DNA of 64,000 bases. Origin: Verrucomicrobiia bacterium (GTDB lineage: Bacteria > Verrucomicrobiota > Verrucomicrobiia > Limisphaerales > JADLHS01). The stretch lies in contig JAHCLO010000025.1 of assembly GCA_026125285.1 (NCBI GenBank), forward strand, positions 39,587 through 103,586, given 5' to 3'. The position numbers and the translations under genes were made by a program. Positions 1 through 8,719 of the stretch are shown in pieces; the stretch's first letter is position 1, and every line of letters starts with the position of its first letter. The notes under the pieces were generated by a model that was given only the letters and a program-made list of their open reading frames with translations, did not search any database and was not told where the DNA came from.

Positions 1-1854
1 CTGTTCGCGTTGAACACCAACTGGGACGTGCTCTACGACACCGCCACCCAGCGGTATTACCTCTTAAATGGCGAAAACTGGCTGGTCGCGTCCGATGTGA
101 AGGGGCCGTGGACCGCCGCCACGAGTCTGCCGACTTCTTTCTGGACGTTGCCCGCGACCGAGAATTGGGCGGAAGTGCGCGCCAATCTGCCGGGCAAGAA
201 AGCCAGGACAACGCCGACCGTCTTGGTGAGCACGGAACCGGCGGAACTGATCGTCACGGATGGCGATCCAAAATATCGTCCCATCAAAGGCACGAGCCTG
301 ATGCAGGTGGCGAACACCGAGTCCATCGCCTTCCTGAACTCAAGCGAGGCGAAGTTCTACTTCCTGGTGGCGGGCCGGTGGTTCCGCGCCACGAACCTGC
401 AAGGGCCGTGGTCCGCCGCCAGCCGGGACTTGCCCGCCGATTTCGCCCGGATTCCTGACAACGATCCCGTCGCGTTTGTGAAGGCGTCCGTGCCGGGCAC
501 CCGCGAGGCCAACGATGCCGTGTTGCTGGCCTCGATTCCCAGCACCACCACCGTCCAAATCGCGCCCGTGACGGAAACCGTGACCTACACGGGCGCGCCG
601 CAGTTCGTCAGCATCCCCAGCACCACGGTCCAGTACGCCGTGAATACGCCCAACCAGGTCTTTCTGGTCAACGGCAGTTACTACTGGTGCTACGGGGGCG
701 TCTGGTATTCCAGCGCGAGCGCGACCGGCCCCTGGAGCTTCTGCACCAGTGTGCCGGCGGCCATTTATACGATCCCGCCGTCCAACCCCAATCACAACGT
801 CACTTACGTCGTGGTCCAAAGCTCCACCCCCACCACGGTGGTTTACAGCCAGACCTCCGGATACAGTGGCGAATACGTCGCCGCCACGGGCGTGCTGATG
901 TTCGGCATGGGCATGCTGGTGGGCGCGGCCATCGCCAACAACAATGACTACTATTATCATTACCCGCCGCCGTGCCACTATTCCTACGGGTGTGGTGCGG
1001 TGTATCACTACGGTCATGGCGGTTATTATGCTTCGGCGCATGTCTATGGTCCGTACGGCGGAGCAGGCCGGACCGCCTCCTACAATCCTTACACCGGCAC
1101 TTACGCCCGTTCGAGTTATGCGTATGGCCCTTACGGCAGCGCGGCGCGCGGGGCGGCGTATAATCCCTACACCGGCACCTCGGCAGCGGGCCGCGCGGTG
1201 AGCACGCCCTACGGCTCGGCGAGACAGGGGGTCGCCTACAATCCTTATACGGGGGCGCGGGCGGCCGGCGGACAAGTGAACACGGCCTACGGTTCCGCCG
1301 GGAGAGGCGCGGCCTACAATCCAACGACCGGCCAGGGCGCGGCGGGGCGCTATGCCTCGGGCGCCGCTGGCAGTGCCGGGGCGATCCGAACCACCGAGGG
1401 CAGCGGCATGGCGGCTTGGGACACTAAATACGGCCAGGGCGCCGTCGGCAAATCCCAGTCGGGTGATTACTACGCGGCGAAGGACGGGACCGTTTACAAG
1501 AAGGATGCCAACGGGGGCTGGAGCAGCAACTCCGGCAGCGGCTGGGAAAGCACCTCCAAACCGGAGTCCGCTTCCGCGAGGCCACAAACTTCCAGCACCG
1601 CCGCCAGCAGTTACAGCCGACAGCCTCAGGCCAGTCCAACTTCGCAGTCCCGTGCCACCCCGCAGAGCACCTCGTCGGCGACCAGTAATTGGAGCCAAAA
1701 CAAAAGCAGCATGGAGTCGCAGGCGCAGGCGCGTTCCTGGGGCAACCAGCAAACCCAACGCGCCAGCCAGTATCAATCCTCCGCTTCGCGCTCGCGGTCG
1801 TCCGCCTCCAGCTACTCGGGTGGTGGACGATCGGGTGGTGGACGCAGCCGATGA
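1..1854 (+). CDS. Surface protein with YNPYTG repeats, 5'-truncated by window
   Basis: The frame is open from base 1, so the N-terminus lies outside the window; 617 residues are visible. The first ~250 residues contain three copies of a module with the pattern FYFLVAGRW..A..LQGPWS followed by a proline-containing SLP/DLP segment. Residues ~290-320 include a hydrophobic MFGMGMLVGAAIA segment. After that come at least four ~26-residue Gly/Tyr/Ala-rich units, each carrying (S/A)YNPYTG, then a Ser/Gln-rich tail ending in GGGRSGGGRSR. Similar proteins are often auto-annotated as carbohydrate-binding family V/XII or autotransporter, but no catalytic motif is visible. Low-complexity composition and co-direction with 17 downstream exported proteins suggest a cell-surface or matrix role (inference). 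Confidence 0.75.
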   Translation: MFALNTNWDVLYDTATQRYYLLNGENWLVASDVKGPWTAATSLPTSFWTLPATENWAEVRANLPGKKARTTPTVLVSTEPAELIVTDGDPKYRPIKGTSLMQVANTESIAFLNSSEAKFYFLVAGRWFRATNLQGPWSAASRDLPADFARIPDNDPVAFVKASVPGTREANDAVLLASIPSTTTVQIAPVTETVTYTGAPQFVSIPSTTVQYAVNTPNQVFLVNGSYYWCYGGVWYSSASATGPWSFCTSVPAAIYTIPPSNPNHNVTYVVVQSSTPTTVVYSQTSGYSGEYVAATGVLMFGMGMLVGAAIANNNDYYYHYPPPCHYSYGCGAVYHYGHGGYYASAHVYGPYGGAGRTASYNPYTGTYARSSYAYGPYGSAARGAAYNPYTGTSAAGRAVSTPYGSARQGVAYNPYTGARAAGGQVNTAYGSAGRGAAYNPTTGQGAAGRYASGAAGSAGAIRTTEGSGMAAWDTKYGQGAVGKSQSGDYYAAKDGTVYKKDANGGWSSNSGSGWESTSKPESASARPQTSSTAASSYSRQPQASPTSQSRATPQSTSSATSNWSQNKSSMESQAQARSWGNQQTQRASQYQSSASRSRSSASSYSGGGRSGGGRSR

Positions 1855-1916
1855 CTTGCCTGAACCGCGAGTTTTAGAACGAAACGAATAGAACCAACCA
1901 CGAGACCAAAAAAACC

Positions 1917-2528
1917 ATGAAATCCAACATCCTCACATTCGCAGTGCTGCCGCTCTCGGCGGCCACCGCGTTCATCTTAACTTCCTGCTCCTCCACGCCA
2001 CCGCCAGCGCCTCAAGCCTCCTCCGGTGCCTACATGCAAGCGGGCGTGCCCGGCGGGGTCTTCGTCAACACCCTGGACGTGAGCGCCCGGGTCACGGCCA
2101 TTGATTATGCCAAACGCACCGCAACGCTCATGGACTCGGATGGGAAGAAGTTCCCCGTGAAAGTCGGGCCGGCCGCCGTCAACTTCGATCAAGTAAAGGT
2201 CGGCGATCTGGTCAACGCCGAGGTGACGGAGGAATTGGTCGTTTACCTCGCGGGCGGGAGTGAGCCAAAGCGGGATGCCGCCGTGGGATTGGTGGCGCTG
2301 GCGCCCAAGGGCGACCAACCCGCCGGCGTGGTCGCCGAAACGGTGCGGATCACCGGCACCGTCATCGCCATTGATCGAACGGCGCGCACCGCGACGTTGC
2401 GATTCGAAGACGGCAGCACCAAGACCTTCCCCGTACGCAACGACGTGGACCTGGGCAAGCGACGGATCGGTGAGCAGGTGGTGTTCCGCGTCACCCAGAT
2501 GATTGCCCTGAAGGTTGAGAAGCAGTGA
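1917..2528 (+). CDS. Lipoprotein with two tandem small beta-type domains
   Basis: The 203-residue product starts at ATG with a hydrophobic leader and an LTSC lipobox around Cys24, so it should be a lipidated periplasmic or outer-membrane protein. Two similar modules follow: VTAIDYAKRTATLMDSDGKK near residues 60-80 and VIAIDRTARTATLRFEDGST near 150-170. Each is followed by a 'G(D/E)xVxxxVTxxxxxxV' stretch, which looks like an internal duplication of an OB-like or SH3-like beta fold. Function is unknown. It lies 62 bp behind the repeat-rich surface protein and 62 bp before a channel-like protein, so co-transcription is likely. Confidence 0.75.
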   Translation: MKSNILTFAVLPLSAATAFILTSCSSTPPPAPQASSGAYMQAGVPGGVFVNTLDVSARVTAIDYAKRTATLMDSDGKKFPVKVGPAAVNFDQVKVGDLVNAEVTEELVVYLAGGSEPKRDAAVGLVALAPKGDQPAGVVAETVRITGTVIAIDRTARTATLRFEDGSTKTFPVRNDVDLGKRRIGEQVVFRVTQMIALKVEKQ

Positions 2529-2590
2529 CAGCCCGAGCGAACGCGACCGATTTCCGAATCCAACCAACCGACACAACAAGCACTGAAACC

Positions 2591-3562
2591 ATGAGAAAGC
2601 ACCTGTTACTGACTTCCCTCGCGTGTGCTCTGGCGCTGGCGACCACGGCCCGCGCCGAACAAGGCGGCAGCGCCCACTACCTGCCGGGCGCGACATCATC
2701 CTTCATTGACGCGTTCCCCGGCAAACCCGGCGGGCTCGCTGTGCTCAATTACTTCACCTATTACGACGCCAGCGCGGATGCGAACCGGCAACTGCCGCTC
2801 GGCGGCTTCCTCGCCGCCAACGTGGACGCCACGGTTTACGCCGACACGATTGCGGCCATTTACCAGACGCCTTGGGAAGTCCTGGGCGGTGGCTTCGCTT
2901 TTGGCGTGGCCGTGCCCTACGTGTGGCTGGAGGTCGAAGCTGATGCTCAACGCATCCAGCCCGACGGCACTCTCGGGCCGGCGCGCTCCGTTGGCGACAC
3001 CGCCAACGGGATCGGTGACCTGACCCTTTATCCCTTCATGCTGGGTTGGACCAACCTCGCGCCGGACCTCAAGGTGGACGCCCGCCTCGGCATCTACGTG
3101 CCCACTGGCGAATACAAGGTCGGCCAACTTGCCAACGTCGGCAAAAACTACTGGACCTTCGAGCCGGGCATCATGGCGAGCTGGCTCAGCAGCAAGATCG
3201 GCACGGAAGTCAGCCTCTACGCCGGGGTGGATTTCAACCTGGAAAATGAGGACATGGACTACACCAGCGGCACGGCGCTTCATCTCGAGATGACGATTGC
3301 GCAACACCTGCCCTTGGGCAAAGGCTTCATCGGCGTTGGCGCCAACGGTTTCTATTACGAACAACTCACCGGCGACAGCGGCTCGGACGCCTTGCTCGGC
3401 GACTTCAAAGGCCGGACCCTGGGCGTCGGCCCCGTGATTTCCTATGTGCGGCCCATCGGGAAAACCCAGCTCCTCGCCGAGCTCAAGTGGCTGCCCGAAC
3501 TGGATACCAAGAATCGCATGGAAGGCGATTACGTCTGGTTCAAATTGGGCTTCCTGTTCTAA
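2591..3562 (+). CDS. Outer-membrane channel-like protein (SphA / phenol MetA-degradation family)
   Basis: The 323-residue protein begins at ATG 2591 with a Sec signal (MRKHLLLTSLACALALATTARA); an in-frame ATG 66 bases further upstream would spoil that leader. The mature sequence is a run of amphipathic beta strands. It has the features of the SphA/MetA-pathway barrel family (Pfam Phenol_MetA_deg): an early NYFTYYDAS element, VAVPYVWLEVE, LGIYVPTGEYKVGQLANVGKN, and a terminal aromatic strand GDYVWFKLGFLF. Family members are proposed hydrophobic-substrate transporters. A second, different barrel follows 33 bp later. Confidence 0.8.
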   Translation: MRKHLLLTSLACALALATTARAEQGGSAHYLPGATSSFIDAFPGKPGGLAVLNYFTYYDASADANRQLPLGGFLAANVDATVYADTIAAIYQTPWEVLGGGFAFGVAVPYVWLEVEADAQRIQPDGTLGPARSVGDTANGIGDLTLYPFMLGWTNLAPDLKVDARLGIYVPTGEYKVGQLANVGKNYWTFEPGIMASWLSSKIGTEVSLYAGVDFNLENEDMDYTSGTALHLEMTIAQHLPLGKGFIGVGANGFYYEQLTGDSGSDALLGDFKGRTLGVGPVISYVRPIGKTQLLAELKWLPELDTKNRMEGDYVWFKLGFLF

Positions 3563-3595
3563 GTGGCCCGGATCTCGAAACCACAACCAAGCACC

Positions 3596-4411
3596 ATGAA
3601 AGCCAACAGCCTCATACTCGCCTGCGCCTTCGCGGCCACCACTGCGCTCGCACAAAACAGCGTCAGCGTTGACGCCGAAAAGGCCAAAGCCGCCGCCTTG
3701 GCGAAGGCGACCCTGAATCCCATCGCCAGTCTCATAAGCCTCCCGTTGCAGAACAACTTTGACTGGGGGGCCGGGCCGGATGACGACGGCTTCCAATACA
3801 AGCTGACCGTGCAACCGGTGATTCCGATCTCGCTCAATGAGAATTGGAATGTCATCTCTCGGACTATCGTGCCCTATGTCTATCAGGAAGACATCATCGG
3901 CACGACCAGCCAGTCGGGCCTCGCCGATACCGTCCAGAGTCTCTTCTTCTCGCCAGTAAAACCGACGAAGAGCGGATGGATCTGGGGTGCGGGCCCGGTG
4001 TTGCAGCTTCCGACCGCCACCGATGATTTGTTGGGCGAGGAGAAGTGGGGTGCGGGCCCGACCGCGGTAGTTCTCAAACAAGAAGGCCGTGTTACCTATG
4101 GTGGCCTCGTCAACCACGTCTGGTCCTTTGCCGGCGAAAGTGATCGCGCGGACGTCAACCGAACGTTTCTCCAGCCCTTTGTATCCTACACCACCAAGAC
4201 GTTCACCACCTTCGGGCTGAACACCGAGTCCACGTATGACTGGGAGCGCTCACAATGGACCGTGCCGGTCAATGCGTTTGTGCAGCAGTTGTTGAAAGTG
4301 GGCAAACAGCCCATCTCCCTGCAACTGGGCGGACGGTATTACGCCGAAGGCCCGAGCGGTGCGCCGGAGTGGGGCCTGCGTTTCCAGGTCTCCTTCCTGT
4401 TTCCAAAATGA
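3596..4411 (+). CDS. Outer-membrane beta-barrel, 'neuromedin U'/transporter-like family
   Basis: The product is 271 residues from ATG 3596, with signal peptide MKANSLILACAFAATTALAQ. The mature part carries NPIASLISLPLQNN and several alternating strands such as WNVISRTIVPYVYQED and WGAGPVLQLPTATD, and ends with WGLRFQVSFLFPK, a typical terminal strand ending close to an aromatic residue. Databases often give such proteins the meaningless vertebrate name 'neuromedin U'. They are small bacterial barrels of unknown substrate, frequently near sulfatase and DUF1254 genes. Adjacent to the SphA-like barrel, it could form part of one uptake pathway (inference). Confidence 0.8.
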   Translation: MKANSLILACAFAATTALAQNSVSVDAEKAKAAALAKATLNPIASLISLPLQNNFDWGAGPDDDGFQYKLTVQPVIPISLNENWNVISRTIVPYVYQEDIIGTTSQSGLADTVQSLFFSPVKPTKSGWIWGAGPVLQLPTATDDLLGEEKWGAGPTAVVLKQEGRVTYGGLVNHVWSFAGESDRADVNRTFLQPFVSYTTKTFTTFGLNTESTYDWERSQWTVPVNAFVQQLLKVGKQPISLQLGGRYYAEGPSGAPEWGLRFQVSFLFPK

Positions 4412-4439
4412 ACAAACGGAGACGAAAAAGGACTGATTC

Positions 4440-4886
4440 ATGAGCTTCACCCAAAACCTCCTTCTGGTCTTCCTCATGACCAGCTTTTTGGCTGGGTGCG
4501 GAAAGCCGGAAACCGTCCCCCCGCCCGCCGCGGGCAACGTCACGAACCCGCCGGAAGCCACAATCGCGGCCAGCACAAGCTACCAAAAATTGTCCGGCAG
4601 ATGGTTGCGCCCCGACGGCGGTTACATCCTCGAAATCCGCAGCGTCGCCCTGGGCGGCAAGCTGGACGCCGCTTATCTGAATCCCCGCCCCATCAACGTC
4701 GCAAAAGCGGAAGCGTCTCAAGCGGGCGCGGACCTCAAAGTGTTCATCGAACTGCGGGATGTGAACTATCCCGGCTCGACGTACACCCTCACCTACGACC
4801 CGGGCCAGGATCAGTTGACGGGCACCTACTTTCAAGCGGTCGCCCGGGAAACCTACGACGTGTCCTTCGTGAGGATGAAGCCGTGA
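4440..4886 (+). CDS. Small lipoprotein preceding the sulfatase maturase
   Basis: The 148-residue protein has leader MSFTQNLLLVFLMTSFLAGC with an LAGC lipobox at Cys20. The body (residues ~45-148) contains YQKLSGRWLRPDGGYILEI and a run of short predicted strands, resembling a compact lipocalin-like barrel. No enzyme motif is visible. Its stop codon overlaps the GTG start of the maturase (GTGA), so the two are probably translationally coupled and co-regulated. I do not recognise a named family. Confidence 0.7.
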   Translation: MSFTQNLLLVFLMTSFLAGCGKPETVPPPAAGNVTNPPEATIAASTSYQKLSGRWLRPDGGYILEIRSVALGGKLDAAYLNPRPINVAKAEASQAGADLKVFIELRDVNYPGSTYTLTYDPGQDQLTGTYFQAVARETYDVSFVRMKP

Positions 4887-6226
4887 GTGTTGCCACCAGA
4901 GACACTGCGCGTACGCTCCCGGCCCCGGTGGTGGGCGCTGGCGGCGCGTGGTGGTCGCTGGACCACTATGACGCTCCGGCCTTGGTCGGGAATCAGGGAC
5001 AACGCCGGTTCCACGTCATGGTGAAGCCCGGTGGTTCCCACTGCAACCTCAACTGCCAATACTGTTTCTACCTGAGCAAGGAAACGCTTCCCAACGGTCC
5101 GGGACCGGGCCGGATGTCCGACGCAGTGCTGGAGCGGTTCATCGCGCAATACATCGCGGGCGTGACCGGTTCCGAAGTGGTGTTTTCCTGGCAGGGCGGC
5201 GAGCCCACTTTGCTGGGGCTGGATTTCTTCCGCCAGGTCGTGGCGCTGGAGAAGAAATATGCCCGCCCTTTCCAAAGAATCGAAAACGATTTGCAGACCA
5301 ACGGGACCCTGCTCAACGAAGAGTGGTGCGCGTTTCTCAAGGAAAACCGTTTCCTGGTCGGCTTGAGCATTGATGGTCCCCGCGAACTCCATGACCAGTA
5401 CCGCGTTTCCAAAGGCGGGAAGCCCACCTTCGAGAAGGTGTTCAACGCCGTCAGACTTCTGCAGCGGTTCGGCGTTCCCTTTAACACCCTGACATGCGTC
5501 AATCGGACCAATGCCCAAAAGCCGCAGGAGGTTTACCGCTTTCTCCGGAGTGAAGTCGGGGCCACCTATATGCAGTTTATTCCCATCGTCGAATATAAGG
5601 GCTTTGAGAAAACGGCGCCGAATCAATGGGATTACGCGGCCCTGCCCAAAGACGGCGCCCCGGAGGCCCGACCCGGCCATGCGGACTCGATCGTGACCGA
5701 CTGGTCGGTGGACCCGGATGATTGGGGCCGTTTCCTGTGTGTGATTTTCGACCGCTGGGTGCAAAAGGACGTGGGCCGGATTCTGGTCAACCACTTCGAG
5801 TCCCTGCTCTCGCAGCATTTGGGTGAAGGGCCGCAAATTTGCATCTACAACGAATGTTGCGGCAAAGGGGTGGCCGTGGAACACGACGGCAGCGTTTACG
5901 CCTGCGACCACTATGTTTATCCGGAGTATCGCCTGGGCAACCTCACGAACACCGCGCTCGACTCCCAGGTGTTTTCCCGGCGACATGTGAAATTCGGTTA
6001 CGCGAAGCACGAAACCTTGCCGGAGTATTGCCGGCAATGTCCGTATCTCCCGGACTGCTGGGGGGAATGCCCGAAAAACCGGATCCTCCGCACGGCGGAC
6101 GGCGAGCCGGGCCTGAATTACCTCTGTCGCGGGATCAAAAAATTCTTTGCGCACGCCATTCCCCAAGTCGAGCGGATCGTCGCGGACCTACGGCACCAAC
6201 CCCGCCAAACCAGAAAGCGGATGTGA
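4883..6226 (+). CDS. Anaerobic sulfatase-maturating radical SAM enzyme (anSME)
   Basis: This cytoplasmic radical SAM enzyme would convert the active-site Cys of a sulfatase to C-alpha-formylglycine. Starting at GTG 4883 (447 residues), it shows the radical SAM motif CNLNCQYC (Cys54, Cys58, Cys61). The SPASM-type C-terminal cysteines include CIYNECCGKG, VYACDHYVYPEYRLGN, CRQCPYLPDCWGECPKNR and a final YLCRG. The open frame extends 387 bases upstream, but that stretch overlaps the preceding lipoprotein gene in another frame and shows no anSME homology, so the GTG overlapping the upstream TGA is preferred. The Cys-type arylsulfatase 63 bp downstream is the obvious client. Confidence 0.93.
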   Translation: MSVATRDTARTLPAPVVGAGGAWWSLDHYDAPALVGNQGQRRFHVMVKPGGSHCNLNCQYCFYLSKETLPNGPGPGRMSDAVLERFIAQYIAGVTGSEVVFSWQGGEPTLLGLDFFRQVVALEKKYARPFQRIENDLQTNGTLLNEEWCAFLKENRFLVGLSIDGPRELHDQYRVSKGGKPTFEKVFNAVRLLQRFGVPFNTLTCVNRTNAQKPQEVYRFLRSEVGATYMQFIPIVEYKGFEKTAPNQWDYAALPKDGAPEARPGHADSIVTDWSVDPDDWGRFLCVIFDRWVQKDVGRILVNHFESLLSQHLGEGPQICIYNECCGKGVAVEHDGSVYACDHYVYPEYRLGNLTNTALDSQVFSRRHVKFGYAKHETLPEYCRQCPYLPDCWGECPKNRILRTADGEPGLNYLCRGIKKFFAHAIPQVERIVADLRHQPRQTRKRM

Positions 6227-6289
6227 CTCCGGCGTAACCCAATTCCAGAACATCAAAATCCACAGACCAAGGACAATGCAGCAATTACT

Positions 6290-8635
6290 ATGAAAACCTA
6301 TGTAGCACAAACCGCTCTCGGCCTCGCGCTGGGCGCGCTGACAACGCAGGCGGCAGACGGTCTTGATCGGACCGTGCTGCCGATTCAGTTCCCAAAACAA
6401 CCGGCCCTCCAGGAAATCTACGCCAAGGACGTGAAGGCGATTCCGCCCCGGCAGGAAGTGAAAGCTCCCGCAGGCGCACCCAACGTCGTGGTCATCTTGA
6501 TTGACGACCTCGGATTTGGCGCCACGGAAACCTTTGGCGGCCCGTTGAAGACGCCCACGCTGGAAAAGCTGGCTAAAGGCGGGCTGCGCTACAACAGCTT
6601 TCACACCACGGCGCTCTGTTCGCCGACGCGCGTCGCGCTCAAGTCCGGGCGCAATCATCACACCGGCAACATGGGCTTCATCACCGAACTGGCGACGGGC
6701 CTTCCCGGCGCCACCGGTGAGGTGCCGAATCGGGTCGCCCCCGTGGCCGAGATGCTCCGGCTCAACGGCTACAGCACGGCGGCCTTCGGCAAGTGGCATG
6801 AAACCGCCGTCTGGGAAACCAGCGTGTCCGGTTCTTTTGACCGCTGGCCGACCCGGCAGGGTTTCGACAAGTTCTATGGCTTTATTGGCGGTGAAGCGAA
6901 CCAATGGGCACCCTACCTGCATGATGGTGTCGCCCAAGTCGAGATTCCCAACGATCCGAACTATATCTTGAACACGGATATGGCGAACCAGGCGGTCGCG
7001 TGGCTGAAGTTCCAAAAAGCCATGACGCCGGACAAACCGCTCTTCATCTACTACGCGCCCGGCGCCGTCCACGCGCCGCACCATGTGCCGCAGGATTGGA
7101 TCGCGAAGTGGCAGGGGAAATTTGATGGCGGCTGGGATCAAATGCGCCAGGAAACGCTGGCCCGCCAACTTAAGATGGGCATCGTGCCGCCCGGAACCAA
7201 ACTCGCGCCCAAGCCCGCCGCCATCAAGGATTGGGACAAACTCTCAGCCGACGAGAAACGGCTCTTCACGCGCCAGGCCGAGGTGTTCGCGGCTTTTCTG
7301 GAACATACCGATTATGAAATCGGCCGGGTGGTTGACGCCCTGCACGACATTGGCCAGCTCGACAACACGCTGGTCTTCTACATCGCGGGTGACAACGGGA
7401 CCAGTGCCGAAGGCGGCATGAACGGCATGTTCAACGAGATGACCTACTTCAACGGCGTGACCGAGAAGCTCGAAGACATGGTCAAGCTGATGGACAAATG
7501 GGGCGGCCCGGAAACGTATCCCCACATGGCGGCCGGTTGGGCCGTGGCGCTGGACACGCCCTTCCAATGGACCAAGCAGGTGGCTTCCGATTTCGGTGGC
7601 ACTCGCGTCGGCATGGTGGCGCACTGGCCCAAAGGCATCAAAGCAAAGAACGAAATCCGCCCGCAGTTCAGCCATGTGATTGACATCGCGCCGACCATCC
7701 TGGAAGCGGCTGGCCTGCCTGAACCCAAGATCGTGAACGGCACCCGCCAGATCCCGATGGAGGGCAAGAGCCTGGTTTATACATTCGCCAACGCGAACGC
7801 GAAGGAGCGGCACACCACTCAATACTTCGAGATCGCCGGCAACCGCGCGATCTACCACGAAGGCTGGTTTGCCCGCACCATTCACAAGGCGGCGTGGGAA
7901 GCCAAGCCGCGGCGGGCCATTGACGACGATTCCGCCTGGGAACTCTATGATACTCGCGCCGACTTCAGCCTGGCCAATGACCTCGCAACCGCGAATCCAA
8001 AAAAACTCAAACAACTGCAGGCCGTTTTCCTTAAAGAAGCCGCCAAATACCAGGTGCTGCCCATTGATGACCGCGTGTTCGAAAGGCTCAACGGCGTTGC
8101 GGTGGGTCGCCCCGACCTCATGGGCGACCGCAAGTCCATCACCGTCGCCGATGGCATGTCCGGCATGATGGAGAGCACCTTCATCAATGTGAAGAACAAG
8201 TCCAAGACCATCACCGCTGACATCATCGTGCCGGAAAAAGGTGCACACGGCATCATCCTCGCGCAGGCCGGTCGGTTCGGTGGTTGGGCGCTCTATGCCA
8301 AGGACGGCGTTCCGGCCTACGACTACAACTTCCTCGGCCTGAAGAGCACGACGATTGCCGGCAGCCAGCCGCTCACGGCCGGTAAACACACGCTGCGCTT
8401 TGACTTCGCCTATGACGGCGGCGGAGCGGGCAAGGGTGGCTTGGGCACACTGTTCGTGGATGGCACGAAGGTGAGTGAAGGCCGGATCGAAAACACCCAG
8501 GGCGGGATGTTCTCCGCTGACGAGACGACTGATGTGGGCATTGATCTCGGCACGCCCGTGGTGGAAGCCATCGGCGCCGAAGCCAAGTCGCGCTTCACGG
8601 GTCGCATTCCGAAAGTGACTGTCGAGGTGAAATAA
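6290..8635 (+). CDS. Secreted arylsulfatase, Cys-type (formylglycine) S1 family
   Basis: The 781-residue protein hydrolyses sulfate esters in the periplasm or outside the cell (family knowledge). It has a Sec leader (MKTYVAQTALGLALGALTTQA) and the metal-binding VVVILIDDLGFG near residue 70. The formylglycine signature is CSPTRVALKSGR with Cys110 as the modified residue; further sulfatase elements are AFGKWHE, YYAPGAVHAPHH and AGDNGTSAEG. At ~780 residues it is much longer than classical AtsA (~540). The final ~190 residues hold a beta-rich domain that includes KSKTITADIIVPEKGAHG and a glycine-rich DFAYDGGGAGKGGLG. Because Cys rather than Ser occupies the active site, maturation by the upstream anSME fits. 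Substrate cannot be read from sequence. Confidence 0.95.
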   Translation: MKTYVAQTALGLALGALTTQAADGLDRTVLPIQFPKQPALQEIYAKDVKAIPPRQEVKAPAGAPNVVVILIDDLGFGATETFGGPLKTPTLEKLAKGGLRYNSFHTTALCSPTRVALKSGRNHHTGNMGFITELATGLPGATGEVPNRVAPVAEMLRLNGYSTAAFGKWHETAVWETSVSGSFDRWPTRQGFDKFYGFIGGEANQWAPYLHDGVAQVEIPNDPNYILNTDMANQAVAWLKFQKAMTPDKPLFIYYAPGAVHAPHHVPQDWIAKWQGKFDGGWDQMRQETLARQLKMGIVPPGTKLAPKPAAIKDWDKLSADEKRLFTRQAEVFAAFLEHTDYEIGRVVDALHDIGQLDNTLVFYIAGDNGTSAEGGMNGMFNEMTYFNGVTEKLEDMVKLMDKWGGPETYPHMAAGWAVALDTPFQWTKQVASDFGGTRVGMVAHWPKGIKAKNEIRPQFSHVIDIAPTILEAAGLPEPKIVNGTRQIPMEGKSLVYTFANANAKERHTTQYFEIAGNRAIYHEGWFARTIHKAAWEAKPRRAIDDDSAWELYDTRADFSLANDLATANPKKLKQLQAVFLKEAAKYQVLPIDDRVFERLNGVAVGRPDLMGDRKSITVADGMSGMMESTFINVKNKSKTITADIIVPEKGAHGIILAQAGRFGGWALYAKDGVPAYDYNFLGLKSTTIAGSQPLTAGKHTLRFDFAYDGGGAGKGGLGTLFVDGTKVSEGRIENTQGGMFSADETTDVGIDLGTPVVEAIGAEAKSRFTGRIPKVTVEVK

Positions 8636-8638
8636 TCT

Positions 8639-8690
8639 GATTCGCTTGTGAACCACGTGGGCGGCTCGCCCGAGCCGCCCACGAATTCAC
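8639..8690. repeat. Intergenic palindromic element, copy 1
   Basis: Between the sulfatase stop and the next gene lies GATTCGCTTGTGAACCACG, followed by a perfect 12-bp inverted repeat (8657-8668 GTGGGCGGCTCG, 2-nt loop, 8671-8682) and CGAATTCAC. The same framework recurs at 14128-14194. There is no T-run after the stem, so an mRNA-stabilising or REP-like role is as likely as termination. Confidence 0.7.
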
Positions 8691-8719
8691 GGTCGAGACA
8701 AAAACAAAGCAGATACCTC

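Noticed and set aside
8648..8719. GTG at 8648 as start of the first DUF1254 gene
   Set aside because: It would translate the intergenic palindrome (VNHVGGSPEPP) ahead of a good leader that begins at ATG 8720.
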